Made by a program: the position numbers and the translations under genes. The notes under the pieces are model-generated. The model made no database searches. It was given only the letters and a program-made list of their open reading frames with translations, and had not been told where the DNA came from. 64,000 nt of DNA from positions 6,405,254 to 6,469,253 of the forward strand of contig OZ026526.1 of the NCBI GenBank assembly GCA_964019695.1, given 5' to 3'. Shown in pieces: positions 9,450 to 18,475 of the stretch. Every line of letters starts with the position of its first letter. Positions within the stretch are counted from its first letter, which is position 1. Origin of the DNA: Loripinus fragilis. Lineage: Eukaryota > Mollusca > Bivalvia > Lucinida > Lucinidae.

Positions 9450-9659
9450 GACTATTATTAGTCTCTGAACAACTGATGATAGTCTTTGCATTTTTCTTGC
9501 ATACCAGATTGGGATTTCCGCTGTTTTACCCATGTGAGATATTTCTTTCTTGCACACCGAATAAGGATATCTGAGGTTTTACCCTGGGATAGAAAATCTA
9601 ATCTTACCCAGGCTTTCACGTGAGGGCTACATACATTGGTTGTATTGGAACTCACGCAT

Positions 9660-10240
9660 ATGGTCGCCAAGTGACGTCATTATTATATTAAAGTGGCGTC
9701 ATCATAACAAGTTGCATCTTGGTGTATTCGGGAACTTCTTTGAGCCTCTTTTAAGAATAAAATGTAGTATCTATAGGTGAGCAAGAAAAAATCCACTATT
9801 TGGGTGAGAGTCAGCAAGCCTCTTGATGCCAGACGATGATCCTGGGGACTTATTTTTCTATCCTACCCTCACACTCATGATAGATTCTTATAATCTCATA
9901 CACCTGTACCAGCCCTAGAGAAAGATTGAAAACGAACAGCCGAACGCTGGCCCCACGCTTGCCGCACGTCGATCCGTGACGTCATTGTAATGTTAGAATG
10001 ATGTCACCATGTTGCATTTCAGCGAATTTAGGATTTTCTGGAAGCCTTTACAGATTTTTTTTTATATAAAATGAGGTATTTAGTGGTGAGCATGAAAAAA
10101 ATCCATTTTTCGTGTGAGGGTGGATAGAAAAATCCGTCCCTCGTGATCAACGTTTGTCATCACTCGATAAGCCTCGTGGTGCCGAGCAGTGATCCTTGGG
10201 ATGGATTTTTCGACCCCACCCTCACACTCATGATGGATGA
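9660..10240. repeat. Dimer of an approximately 304-bp repeat with internal inverted repeats
   Basis: GTGACGTCAT occurs at 9672 and 9976, and the following sequence aligns in order in both copies: GTTGCAT, a GAGCA(A/T)GAAAAAA run with ATCCA, GCC(A/G)..C.(G/A)TGATCCT(G/T)GG, and CACCCTCACACTCATGAT or its variant. In the second copy, GTGTGAGGGTGGATAGAAAA (10109 onward) and the GGATTTTTCGACCCCACCCT side (10200-10230) are reverse complements around a loop of about 60 bp. The shape suggests a non-autonomous DNA-transposon family. The minus-strand frame at 9458-9670 overlaps its left flank and is not a gene. Confidence 0.65.
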
Positions 10241-10423
10241 GTTGGCGTGTAGTCAGGGACTTTAGTTCAGAGTGGCGAACAGTCAGTGACTTATCGCTGA
10301 TCGTTCTGCGACTTTTTCAACTGAACAGCTCAAATATTTGAAGAAAAAAAATGAAATTATTACTGTGTGCAAGCTGTCATCATGATAACAAGACAGATAC
10401 AGTAAATTATTCTTATAGTTTTA
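10241..10423. other. Unique flank next to the array
   Basis: This is the short non-repeated stretch between the 304-bp dimer and the first macrosatellite unit. The open frame starting at 10351 runs into the array and is not a gene. I see no terminal motif or target duplication that would mark an insertion of the array. Confidence 0.5.
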
Positions 10424-13400
10424 GAACGTTTGAACACATAATTAATCTATTAATATCTTCAATTATATCTGACTTTTTAGATCGCCAAATTGAGATACTT
10501 TCTATTGATATCATACTAAGCACTAAGCGGACATTTATGCGCGTCCTATGTATAACAACCATTGCGTGATTATTTAAAGCGGATTCCCAGACTCACCAGG
10601 AACAAATTAAATATTAATGAGCCAGCTCACGAGATTTTGGTACCTATCATATAGGCGATCAGCGATGGCTCTGACGAGTCTGTGCATCCACGCAGGATCG
10701 GTAGAGCCTTAGTTACTCGCATACTTAAAGTACTGAAGTAGATGAAGGCTCAGATAAACTTTTAGGACTCTAGCTCCACTGGTTAGCTGTGCATGTGGGT
10801 TTGAAGAGAGTCTTGCGAATGCGTAGGACAGACCAAAATCTCATGCGCTGGTCATATGTGATAAGATGCAAGGCGATGTGGGCTTTTTATGCATATGCTT
10901 AAATATCCACTTTCCTACATTAGGGTTAAACAGCTAGATGCAATGAAAATAGTTATCATCACATATATGATCAGCTATTCTTTAAACGGGCATGCACAGT
11001 TATCCAGTAGGGCTGAATCTGTGTTCTTGTTATACGTACTGTGTGTGTATGGGTGGATTTGTTGAGTCCATGCAGATGTGCAGGCTCGTTAGACCCTTTG
11101 CTTATCGCCCAAAAGCAGTGAAGCAATCAAAATTTAGAACCCATCTTTTGCGTGTCCAGCGATGCCTCCATTTCCTCTATTCATCTACAAATTCTCTACA
11201 ACGCATTCTCTGGTCTCACAATATTGGCATCGTCACAAGAAAGCCAGATTTGGTTGTATTTCAGTTTTAATTGCATGGGTCTTCCATGAGATTTGAGTTT
11301 TTCTTGTGAGATTTTAGTTCTAGTCGCATGCTCATGGTTATGTGGTCATAAGGTTGTAGTTCTACATAAAATTAGGAGTGAAAACCATGCGCTATGAGCT
11401 TTTTGAGTGAAATTTTAGTTCAAACGCATGTGTTGCCCATGAGCTCTAAGATTCTTCTGATAAATTTTAGTTTTAGACGCATGTACAGCATATGTGCAAG
11501 AGCTTTCTCGCGTGAAAATTAGTTCTAGTTGCATGCGTAGTCATTGAGCTATGAGATTTCTCATGAGATTTTAGTTGTATCGCATATGTCGCCAACTAGT
11601 TATGAGCTCTTTTGTGGGATTTTAGTTCTAATCGCATGTGTCTCTCATGAACTTTTGCACAAACTTACCAGGCACAAATGTAATACTATTGGGCAAGCTC
11701 ACGAGATTTTGGCACATATCATATAGCCCAGCAATGAAGGCTCAGGCGAGCCTGCGCAAATACGCATTCTCGCCATAGCCTTCACAGCTCGCATACACAA
11801 AGTATGGATGTAGATGAACACCCAGAAAATAATTAAACCATTATTCGCACTAGATACGCCGGCAGGGACGTGAAGAGGCGGCTTTTGGGCATATGAGATC
11901 AGCATTAAAATGTCGTGCTCTAGCCCAAGATACCACAGTGTGAGTGATCTTGCATCATCAAGTGTCCGTACAGTTACGGAATTCAACGGGAGTCAGACCA
12001 GCGTCCATCGTTGTCATGGTAGATGACAAAATAGTCCACACAAAAATGATTTTGTTTTCATCCGAATAACAAACATACACCAATGCTTAGTCTCAGGCAA
12101 GTTTAATGTCCAAAAGAGCACCCATTCACTAAGTATAGGACACAGATACTGCGATTTATATTTTTAAAAGGTACTATTTTCGTGGGCTACCAAACCGGAT
12201 GTTTTGTTTTGTAAAAAAAACAAAAAAACACAAGCACAGCTTTACAAAAAAACATGCCTAACAAAAATGCCACAAACATACATCACATACAATTTCATGG
12301 CTTCAAGAGGATAAAATAACAGAATCACACACACTGATAAAGACATCCAAATAAAGCAAGAACTAAACAAGAAAAGCAGCAACCTGTTGCTACTTTCTTC
12401 ACGAGGGGACGGGGAGTGACTGCCAAACTATTGATGCACAGCTAGTTTGGGCCTGTGCCACCACATATGTGCTGTAGATAGATGCGTTGCAAGTGAAAAT
12501 GCAGTGTGATAATAACTATGGTCATAGTGAAGAGCCTTGGTGAACGCTACAGTCTCTTTGATGGAACACTTAATATGGAACTGTCCTGTTTGTACTTTAT
12601 AAGTTTGCTGGTCAAACTTTCCATGAAAAGAATGTATTCTGTCCTTGAAGATTGTTTTCATCATTGCAAAGAGTGCAGACCCTGGTGAAATATCGCATTA
12701 TGTGCCATTTCATCAAGGTCTTGACTGTTTGTTAAAGTACCTGTTATGGAAAGAACTTAAGGTATACAACAACACATGACATGTAGAAAATGCAAAACAT
12801 TTGCAATTAGCTACAGATTGCTCTCTTGTAAATTCTATGAGAGTGTAACAATTATATAGAATTATCAATGGCATTGCACAAAGTGTATTGTTTTAGATAA
12901 GATGTCAGCTCATCCTTGAAAGTATTGGTTAAGTGCATGTTGGTTTCTCACATACTGCTAAGAGAAGTCTTCCATAGAAATTCATAAATGTATATTTGGC
13001 CATGCTGCAATACACCAGTACTGACTGACTCAGTTTCACAATGCTTTTCAGAAATCACATCTACTGGATTATGCAGTTTTAGTTGACTTGTAGTTTGAAT
13101 AAATTGTTTTGCACGATTCTATAAAAAAGGTTACCAACTCTACTTACCAACCCCTGATTACCAGTATGGACTGGCAGGTTTTACCCCTGAACTAGATCCC
13201 AACCTTAAACCCCCAACCCATATCAATGTCCTAACCATCCATGGGAGCCCATAGGGAGCAGAAAAAAAATAATAGAAAAAATGAAAAGAAAACAGGGAGC
13301 TAACTTTGCGAATCCTCCCTAGGAGGAATCCGCTTGTTGACGAGCAAGCATGAAAACATGGCTCGTGGTGCATAACACCTAGAGGAAACAAACTTAAAAT

Positions 13401-13832
13401 GGTCAACTTAAGCAAGGTTATGAATAAAACATATATTAAACATGTATGGTTTTTGTTAAATAGGAAAATATCGCTATAGTTTCCGGAGAAGAATGCTTTG
13501 TTTATTTGTAGATACATACTTTACACAGAATGGAACTTAAACATTGTTATAATGCCATTTGGCTAATTGACCAAATATTAATGTTTTTGCTAAATGAATT
13601 TAATTTCTATAACATCAAAAGTAATGTCCCTTGAACACCAATCTGAGACTTAAAGGAATGTTAATCCTATAGATAAATGAGCCCAAAATAGCTGAGGGGT
13701 CTAAATGGTTTTCACCAGAACATCTATAGGACATTTACCTGTGGGTTCGAAACCTACCAGATCCTGATTTATAAAGCAAATATTTTTATTCATATTAACT
13801 TAAGATTTTTTTTTGCATAATCAGAAAATTTT
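10424..13832 (+). repeat. Macrosatellite unit 1 (edge unit, shortened and most diverged)
   Basis: About 3.4 kb long. Relative to the other units it lacks about 1.13 kb, with the junction at 11259-11262 (TTGGTTGTAT joined to TTCAGTTTTAATTGC). This removes the end of block D, the palindrome and about 14 minisatellite monomers. It also lacks about 40 bp after ATTGCGTG near 10567. Its poly-C run is only 5 C (CTTAAACCCCC, near 13203), against 9 or more in later units. In block B it keeps CCAGGCAC and AAGCTCACGAG, as in block A, whereas later units read CCAGTCAC and AAGCTGACGAG. This suggests unit 1 retains older states. Confidence 0.93.
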
Positions 13833-14036
13833 GAAACGTTCAAACACATGATTAATCCATTAATATCTTCAATTATTATATGACTTTTGAGATCGCCAAA
13901 TTGAGATACTTTCTATTGATATTGTATTAAGCACTAAGCGGAAATTTATGTGCATCCTATGTATAGCAACCGTTGCGTGTACATGTACCACAATGGCTAA
14001 ACATAAGGTACAAGATTGTTTAAAGTGGATTCCCAG

Positions 14037-14199
14037 ACTCACCAGGCACAAATTAAATATTAATGAGCCAGCTCACGAGATTTTGGAACCTATCATATAG
14101 GCGATCAGCGAAGACTCTGACGAGTCTGTGCATCCACGCAGGATCGTAAGAGCCTTTGTTACTCGCATACATAAAGTATCGCGAAGTAGATGAAGGCTC
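14037..14199 (+). repeat. Block A of the unit
   Basis: The block runs from ACTCACCAGGCACAAATTAA through GAGCCAGCTCACGAGATTTT to GTAGATGAAGGC. It aligns in order with block B 2.25 kb further on in the same unit, and its centre carries the recurrent motif of about 45 bp (GACGAGTCTGTGCATCCACG, then CAGGATCGT). In unit 1 the equivalent is about 10590-10750. Confidence 0.8.
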
Positions 14200-14510
14200 A
14201 TATAAACTTTTAGGACTCTAGCTCCACTGGTTAGCTGTGCATGTGGGTTTGAAGAGAGTCTTGCGCATGCGTAGGACAGACCAAAATCTCATGCTCTGGT
14301 CATATTTGATAATATGCAAGGCAATGTGGGCTTTTTTATGCATATGCTTAAATATCCACTTTCCTACATTAGGGGTAAACAGCTAGATGCAATGAAAATA
14401 GTAATCATCACATACATGATCAGCTATTCTTTAAACAGGCATGCACAGTTATCCAGTAGGGCTGAATCTGTGTTCCTGTTATACGTACTGTGCGTGTAGG
14501 GGGTGGATTT

Positions 14511-14560
14511 GTTGAGTCCACGCAGATGTGCAGGCTCGTTCGACCCTTTGCTTATCGCCC
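14511..14560 (+). repeat. Block C: recurrent motif copy
   Basis: GTTGAGTCCACGCAGATGTG, then CAGGCTCGTT and GACCCTTTGCTTATCGC, aligns without large gaps to the core of block A (GAGTCTGTGCATCCACGCAGG, ATCGT, AGCCTTTGTTACTCGC). The equivalent in unit 1 starts at about 11060. Confidence 0.6.
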
Positions 14561-14719
14561 AAAAGCAATGAAGCAATGAAAATTTAGAACCCATATTTTG
14601 CGTGTCCAGCGATGCCTCCACTTCCTCTATTCATCTACAAATTCCCCACAACGCATTCTCTGGTCTCACAATATTGGCATCGTCACAAGAAAGCCAGATT
14701 TGGTTGTATGCTCATAACA

Positions 14720-14770
14720 AAGATACAGACCAGTGTGCGCATCAATGCAGACTGATCTGCGCTTTTGTTC
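14720..14770 (+). repeat. Block D: recurrent motif copy
   Basis: AAAGATACAGACCAGTGTGC, GCATCAATGCAGACTGATCT and GCGCTTTTGTTCTTTAC align with the block A core with roughly two thirds of positions matching by eye. The two halves (CAGACCAG and CTGATCTG) are themselves near inverted repeats. It is lost in unit 1, where the 1.13-kb deletion begins just before it. Confidence 0.6.
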
Positions 14771-15012
14771 TTTACGATTTGTAGGTATAGTATCCGAACT
14801 TATACATGAACTATTTCAGTTTCTACATACTATGCTCTGAAGCTATGCAGGCTGGATTAAGCTTTATGTTGTTGTAACCAGAATGACACTTTTTCTCATG
14901 ATGTGACCCATATCTGCTTAGTATTTCTTAGACATAAATGCATAACGACCATTATATTTGGTGTTAACTTTCATCTACCACCATACTTTTCGCATGTAAT
15001 CTATGAAGACTC

Positions 15013-15107
15013 GAGCGAGACTGTGCAGAAGTGCACTCTCGTTCAGAAACGTGCGTTACTGTAACGCACGTTTCTGAACGAGAGTGAACTTCTGGACAGT
15101 CTTGTTC
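15013..15107. repeat. Perfect 53-bp palindrome within a 95-bp inverted repeat (one per unit, units 2-12)
   Basis: The core 15034-15086 has two perfectly complementary 26-bp arms around a single central T (arm begins CACTCTCGTTCAGAAACGTG and ends GCGTTAC). Outer arms extend pairing to 47 bp each with a few mismatches. Cores in the other units start at 19675, 24317, 28958, 33590, 38219, 42847, 47488, 52129, 56775 and 61411. Unit 1 lacks it. A transcript would fold into a long hairpin, and the duplex could extrude a cruciform. It sits directly before the minisatellite. Confidence 0.95.
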
Positions 15108-16288
15108 TAATCGCATGTGTTGCCTATGGGCTATGAACTTTCTGTGTGATTTAAGTCATCGCATGTGTCGCCCATGAGCTTTGACCTTTCTTGTACGATA
15201 GTAGTTCCACTAGCATGTGTCGCTTATGGGCTATGAACTTCTCACGAGAATTAAGTTCTACTCGCCTGTGTCGCCCATGAACTATGAACTTTTTGTGCGA
15301 TATTAGTTCATAATCACATGAGTCGCCCATGAGCTATAAACTTTCTTTGGATACCCTAGTTCCCAGTTCTAGTCACATGGGTTTCCCATGAGCTAATAAC
15401 TTCCTCGTATGCGTTAAGTTCTAATCAAATGTTAAGCCCATGCGCTTTGAACTTTCTTGTCAGATTTTGGTTCTTATCGCATGTATCGCCCATGAGCTAT
15501 GAACTTTCTTGTGAGAATTTAGTTCTTTCCCACGTATCACCTACGAGTGACGGACTTTCTTATGAGATTTTAGTTCTGATCACATGCGTCGCCCATGCGC
15601 TATCTATGAAATTTGTTGTGAGATTTTATTTCAAATTGCATGTGTGAATTTTCTTGCGATATTTTTTTTTTTCAAATCACACGCTGAGCCCATGAGCAAT
15701 GAACTTTCTTGTAAGATTTTGTTCTTAATTCTAGTCGCATTTGTAGCCCATGAGCTATGAACTTTCCCTTGAGGTTTTAGTTCTTTTTACATGATGATGT
15801 GTAGCCAATTAACTATGAACTTTTTTTATGAGATTTTAGTTTTAATTGCATGGGTCGTCCATGAGATTTGAGTTTTTCTTGTGAGATTTTAGTTCTAGTC
15901 GCATGCTCATGGTTATGAGGTCGTAAGGTTGTAGTTCTACATAAAATTGCAAGTGAAAACCATGCGCTATGAGCTTTTTGAGTGAAATTTTAGTTCAAAC
16001 GCATTTGTTGCCCATGAGCTCTAAGATTCTTCTGATAAAATTTAGTTTTAGACGCATGTACAGCATATGTGCAAGAGCTTTCTCGCGAGAAAATTAGTTC
16101 TAGTTGCATGCGTAGTCATTGAGCTATGAGATTTCTCATGAGATTTTACTTGTATCGCATGTGTCGCCAACTAGTTATGAGCTCTTTTGTAGGATTTTAG
16201 TTCTAGTCGCATGTGTCAACCATGAGCTTTGAGGTTAATCGTGAGAATTTAGTTCAATCACATGTGTCTCTCACAAACATTTGCACAT
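15107..16288 (+). repeat. Nested minisatellite, about 22 diverged monomers of about 52 bp
   Basis: The monomer resembles GCATGTGTCGCCCATGAGCT followed by ATGAACTTTCTTGTGAGA, TTTTAGTTCTA and TC. Clear monomers start at about every 50-57 bp from 15110. One near 15640 is shortened to a T-run form and one near 15900 is rearranged. The monomers within a unit differ from each other much more than the same monomer does between units, so the minisatellite formed before the 4.6-kb unit was amplified. Unit 1 keeps only the last seven or eight (11263-11660). The other units carry the same block at the equivalent place. Confidence 0.92.
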
Positions 16289-16446
16289 ACTTACCAGTCA
16301 CAAATGTAATATTATTGGGCAAGCTGACGAGATTTTGGCACATATCATATAACCCAGCAATGAAGGCTCAGGCGAGCCTGCGCAATACGCGTTCTCCCCA
16401 TAGCCTTCAAAGCTCGCATACACAAAGTATGGGTGTAGATGAACAC
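16289..16446 (+). repeat. Block B, diverged direct duplicate of block A
   Basis: ACTTACCAG.CACAAAT, GGGCAAGCT.ACGAGATTTT, GG(C/T)AC(A/C)TATCATATA, the CTC.G(G/A)CGAG.CTG motif, CTCGCATACA and AAAGTA...GTAGATGAA occur in the same order and spacing as in block A. In unit 1 the equivalent is 11660-11820. In every unit this is the block overlapped by the 88-codon minus-strand frame, which is frameshifted between unit 1 and unit 2 and so is not a conserved gene. Confidence 0.8.
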
Positions 16447-17286
16447 ACAGACAACAGTTAAACCATTATTCCCACTAGATACGCCAGCAGGAACGTTAGG
16501 AGGCGGCTTTTGCGCATATGAGATCAGCATAAAAATGTCGTGTTCTAGCCCAAGATACCACAGTGTGAGTGATCTTGCATCATCAAGTGTTCGTACAGTT
16601 ACGGAATTCAACGGGGGTCAGACCAGCGTCCATCGTTGTCATGGCAGTTGACAAAATAGTCCACACAAAGATGATTTTGTTTTCATCAGCATAACAAACA
16701 TACACCAATGCTTAGTCAGGGGCAAGTTTAATGTCCAAAAGAGCACCCATTCACTAAGTATAGGACACAGATACTGCGATTTACATTTTTAAAGGTACTA
16801 TTTTCGTGGGCTACCAAACCGGATGTTTTGCTTTGTCAAAATGAAGGAACACAAGCACAGCTTTACAAAAACATGCCTAACAAAAATACCACAAACATAC
16901 ATCACATACAATTTCATGGCGTCAAGAGGATAAAATAACAGAATCACACAGACTGATAAAGACATCCAAATAAAGCAAGAACTAAACAAGAAAAGCAGCA
17001 ACCTGTTGCTACTTTCTTCACGAGGGGACGGGGAGTGACTGCCAAACTTTTGATGCACAGCTAGTTTGGGCCTGTGCCACCACATATGTGCTGTAGATAG
17101 ATGCGTTGCAAGTGAAAATGCAGTGTGATAATAACTATGGTCATAGTGAAGAGCCATGGTGAACGCTACAGTCTCTTTGATGGAACACTTAATATGGAAC
17201 TGTCCTGTTTGTACTTTAAGAGGTTGCTGGTCAAACTTTCCATGAAAAGAATGGATTTCTGTCCTTGAAGATTGTTTTCATCATTG

Positions 17287-17351
17287 CAAAGAGTGCAGAC
17301 CCTGATGAAATATCGCATCATGTGCCATTTCATCAAGGCCTTTACTGTTTG
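17287..17351. repeat. Imperfect 65-bp quasi-palindrome (one per unit)
   Basis: Two 32-bp arms around a single C: the left arm (17287-17318) and the reverse complement of the right arm (17320-17351) match at about 24 of 32 positions, including TGATGAAAT in both. It is present in all 12 units, including unit 1 (12667-12731). The GCAGACCCTGATGAAAT half resembles a dispersed bivalve repeat as I remember it. The short frame through it is repeat-derived. Confidence 0.75.
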
Positions 17352-17825
17352 TTAAAGTACCTGTTATGGAAAGAACTTAAGGTCTACAACATCATGACAT
17401 GTAGAAAATGCAAAACATTTGCAATTGCTAAATATTGCTCTCTTGTAAATTCTATGAGAGTGTAACAATGATATAGAATTATCAATGGCATTGCACAAAG
17501 TGTATTGTTTTAGATAAGATGTCAGCTCATCATTGAAAGTATTGGTTAAGTGCATGTTGGTTTCTCCCATACTGCTTTGTAAAGTTTTCCATAGAAATTC
17601 ATAAATGTATATTTAGCCATGCTGCAATACACCAGTACTGACTGACTCAGCTTCACAAACCTTTTCTGAAATCACATCTACTGGATTATGCAGTTTTAGT
17701 TGACTTGTAGTTTGAATAAATTGTTTTGCACGATTCTATAGAAAAGGTTACCTACGCTACTTATCTACCCCTGATTACCAGTACTGACTGGCAGGTTTTA
17801 CCCCTGAACTAGATCCCAACCTTAA

Positions 17826-17932
17826 CCCCCCCCCCCACCCATATCAATGTCCAAACCAACTCTGGGAGCCGAGAGGGAGCAGAAAAAAAATAAAAGAAAA
17901 AAAAAATGAAAAGAAAAAAAGAAAAAAGGGAG
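17826..17932. repeat. Poly-C run and A-rich tract
   Basis: A run of C after CTTAA, then, about 50 bp later, a long A-rich polypurine stretch (AGAAAAAAAATAAAAG and similar). The C run varies roughly between 9 and 14 among units 2-11, and the A tract also varies. On the minus strand these give G-run and T-run sequence, and they shift the frame of the 101-125-codon minus-strand frames between units, which argues against those frames being genes. Confidence 0.85.
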
Positions 17933-18320
17933 CTATCTTTGCGAATCCTCCCTAGGAGGAATTCGCTTGTTGACGAGCCAGCATGAAAACATGACTCGTG
18001 GTGCATAACACCTAGAGGAAACAAACTTAAAATGGTCAACTTAAGCAAGGTTATGAATAAAACATATATTAAACATGTATGGTTTTTGTTAAATAAGAAA
18101 ATATCGCTATAGTTTCCGGAGAAGAATGCTTTGTTTATTTGTAGATACATACTTTACACAGAATGGAACTTAAACATTGGGATAATGCCATTTGGCTAAT
18201 TGACCAAATATTACTGTTTTTCCTAAATGAGGTTAATTTCTATATCATCAAAAGTAATGTCCCTTGAACACCAATCTGCGACTTAAAGGAATGTTAATCC
18301 TATAGATTAATGAGACCAAA

Positions 18321-18398
18321 TAGCTGAGGGGTCTAAATGGTTTTCACCAGAACATCTATAGGACATTCCCCTGTGGGTTCGAAACCTACCAGATCCTG
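18321..18398 (+). repeat. tRNA-like (SINE-head-like) segment with A-box and B-box motifs, one per unit
   Basis: TAGCTGAGGGGTCTAAATGG resembles the D-arm/A-box part of Leu/Ser-type tRNAs. About 35 nt later, CTGTGGGTTCGAAACCTACC contains a B-box-like GGTTCGAAACC, in which GTGGG and CCTAC can pair around a 7-nt TTCGAAA loop. The acceptor and anticodon stems do not pair well, so this is not a functional tRNA gene. An AT-rich tail follows. Other copies start at 13689, 22962, 27603, 32250, 36879, 41506, 46135, 50776, 55422 and 60058. It could be the head of an old tRNA-derived SINE; chance resemblance of the A box cannot be excluded. Confidence 0.55.
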
Positions 18399-18475
18399 AT
18401 TTATAAAAAAAAACATTTTTATTATATTTTTATTAATATTAACTTAAGATTTTTTTTTGATAATCTGAAAGTTTT

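Larger units (their letters stand above)
13833..18475 (+). repeat. Macrosatellite unit 2 (transition unit)
   Basis: 4,643 bp, the first complete unit. Its first 700 bp share states with unit 1 (TTTCTATTGAT, AGCACTAAGCGG, GTGCATCCACGCAGG, CTTTAAAC) that units 3-12 have lost. Its second half is close to unit 3. It is used here as the reference for internal landmarks: block A 14037-14199, block C 14511-14560, block D 14720-14770, palindrome 15013-15107, minisatellite 15107-16288, block B 16289-16446, quasi-palindrome 17287-17351, C-run and A-rich tract about 17826-17932, tRNA-like segment 18321-18398. Confidence 0.95.

Noticed and set aside
10351..10569. 72-codon frame at the array edge
   Set aside because: It starts in the unique flank and runs into the repeat, with no motif and no splice context.
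13689..13766. Functional tRNA gene
   Set aside because: The T-arm is good, but the acceptor, D and anticodon stems do not pair, so only a tRNA-like or SINE-like remnant is claimed.
15107..16288. CRISPR-like array
   Set aside because: Repeats of about 52 bp are contiguous and diverged, with no unique spacers and no cas genes, in a eukaryotic setting. It is a minisatellite.
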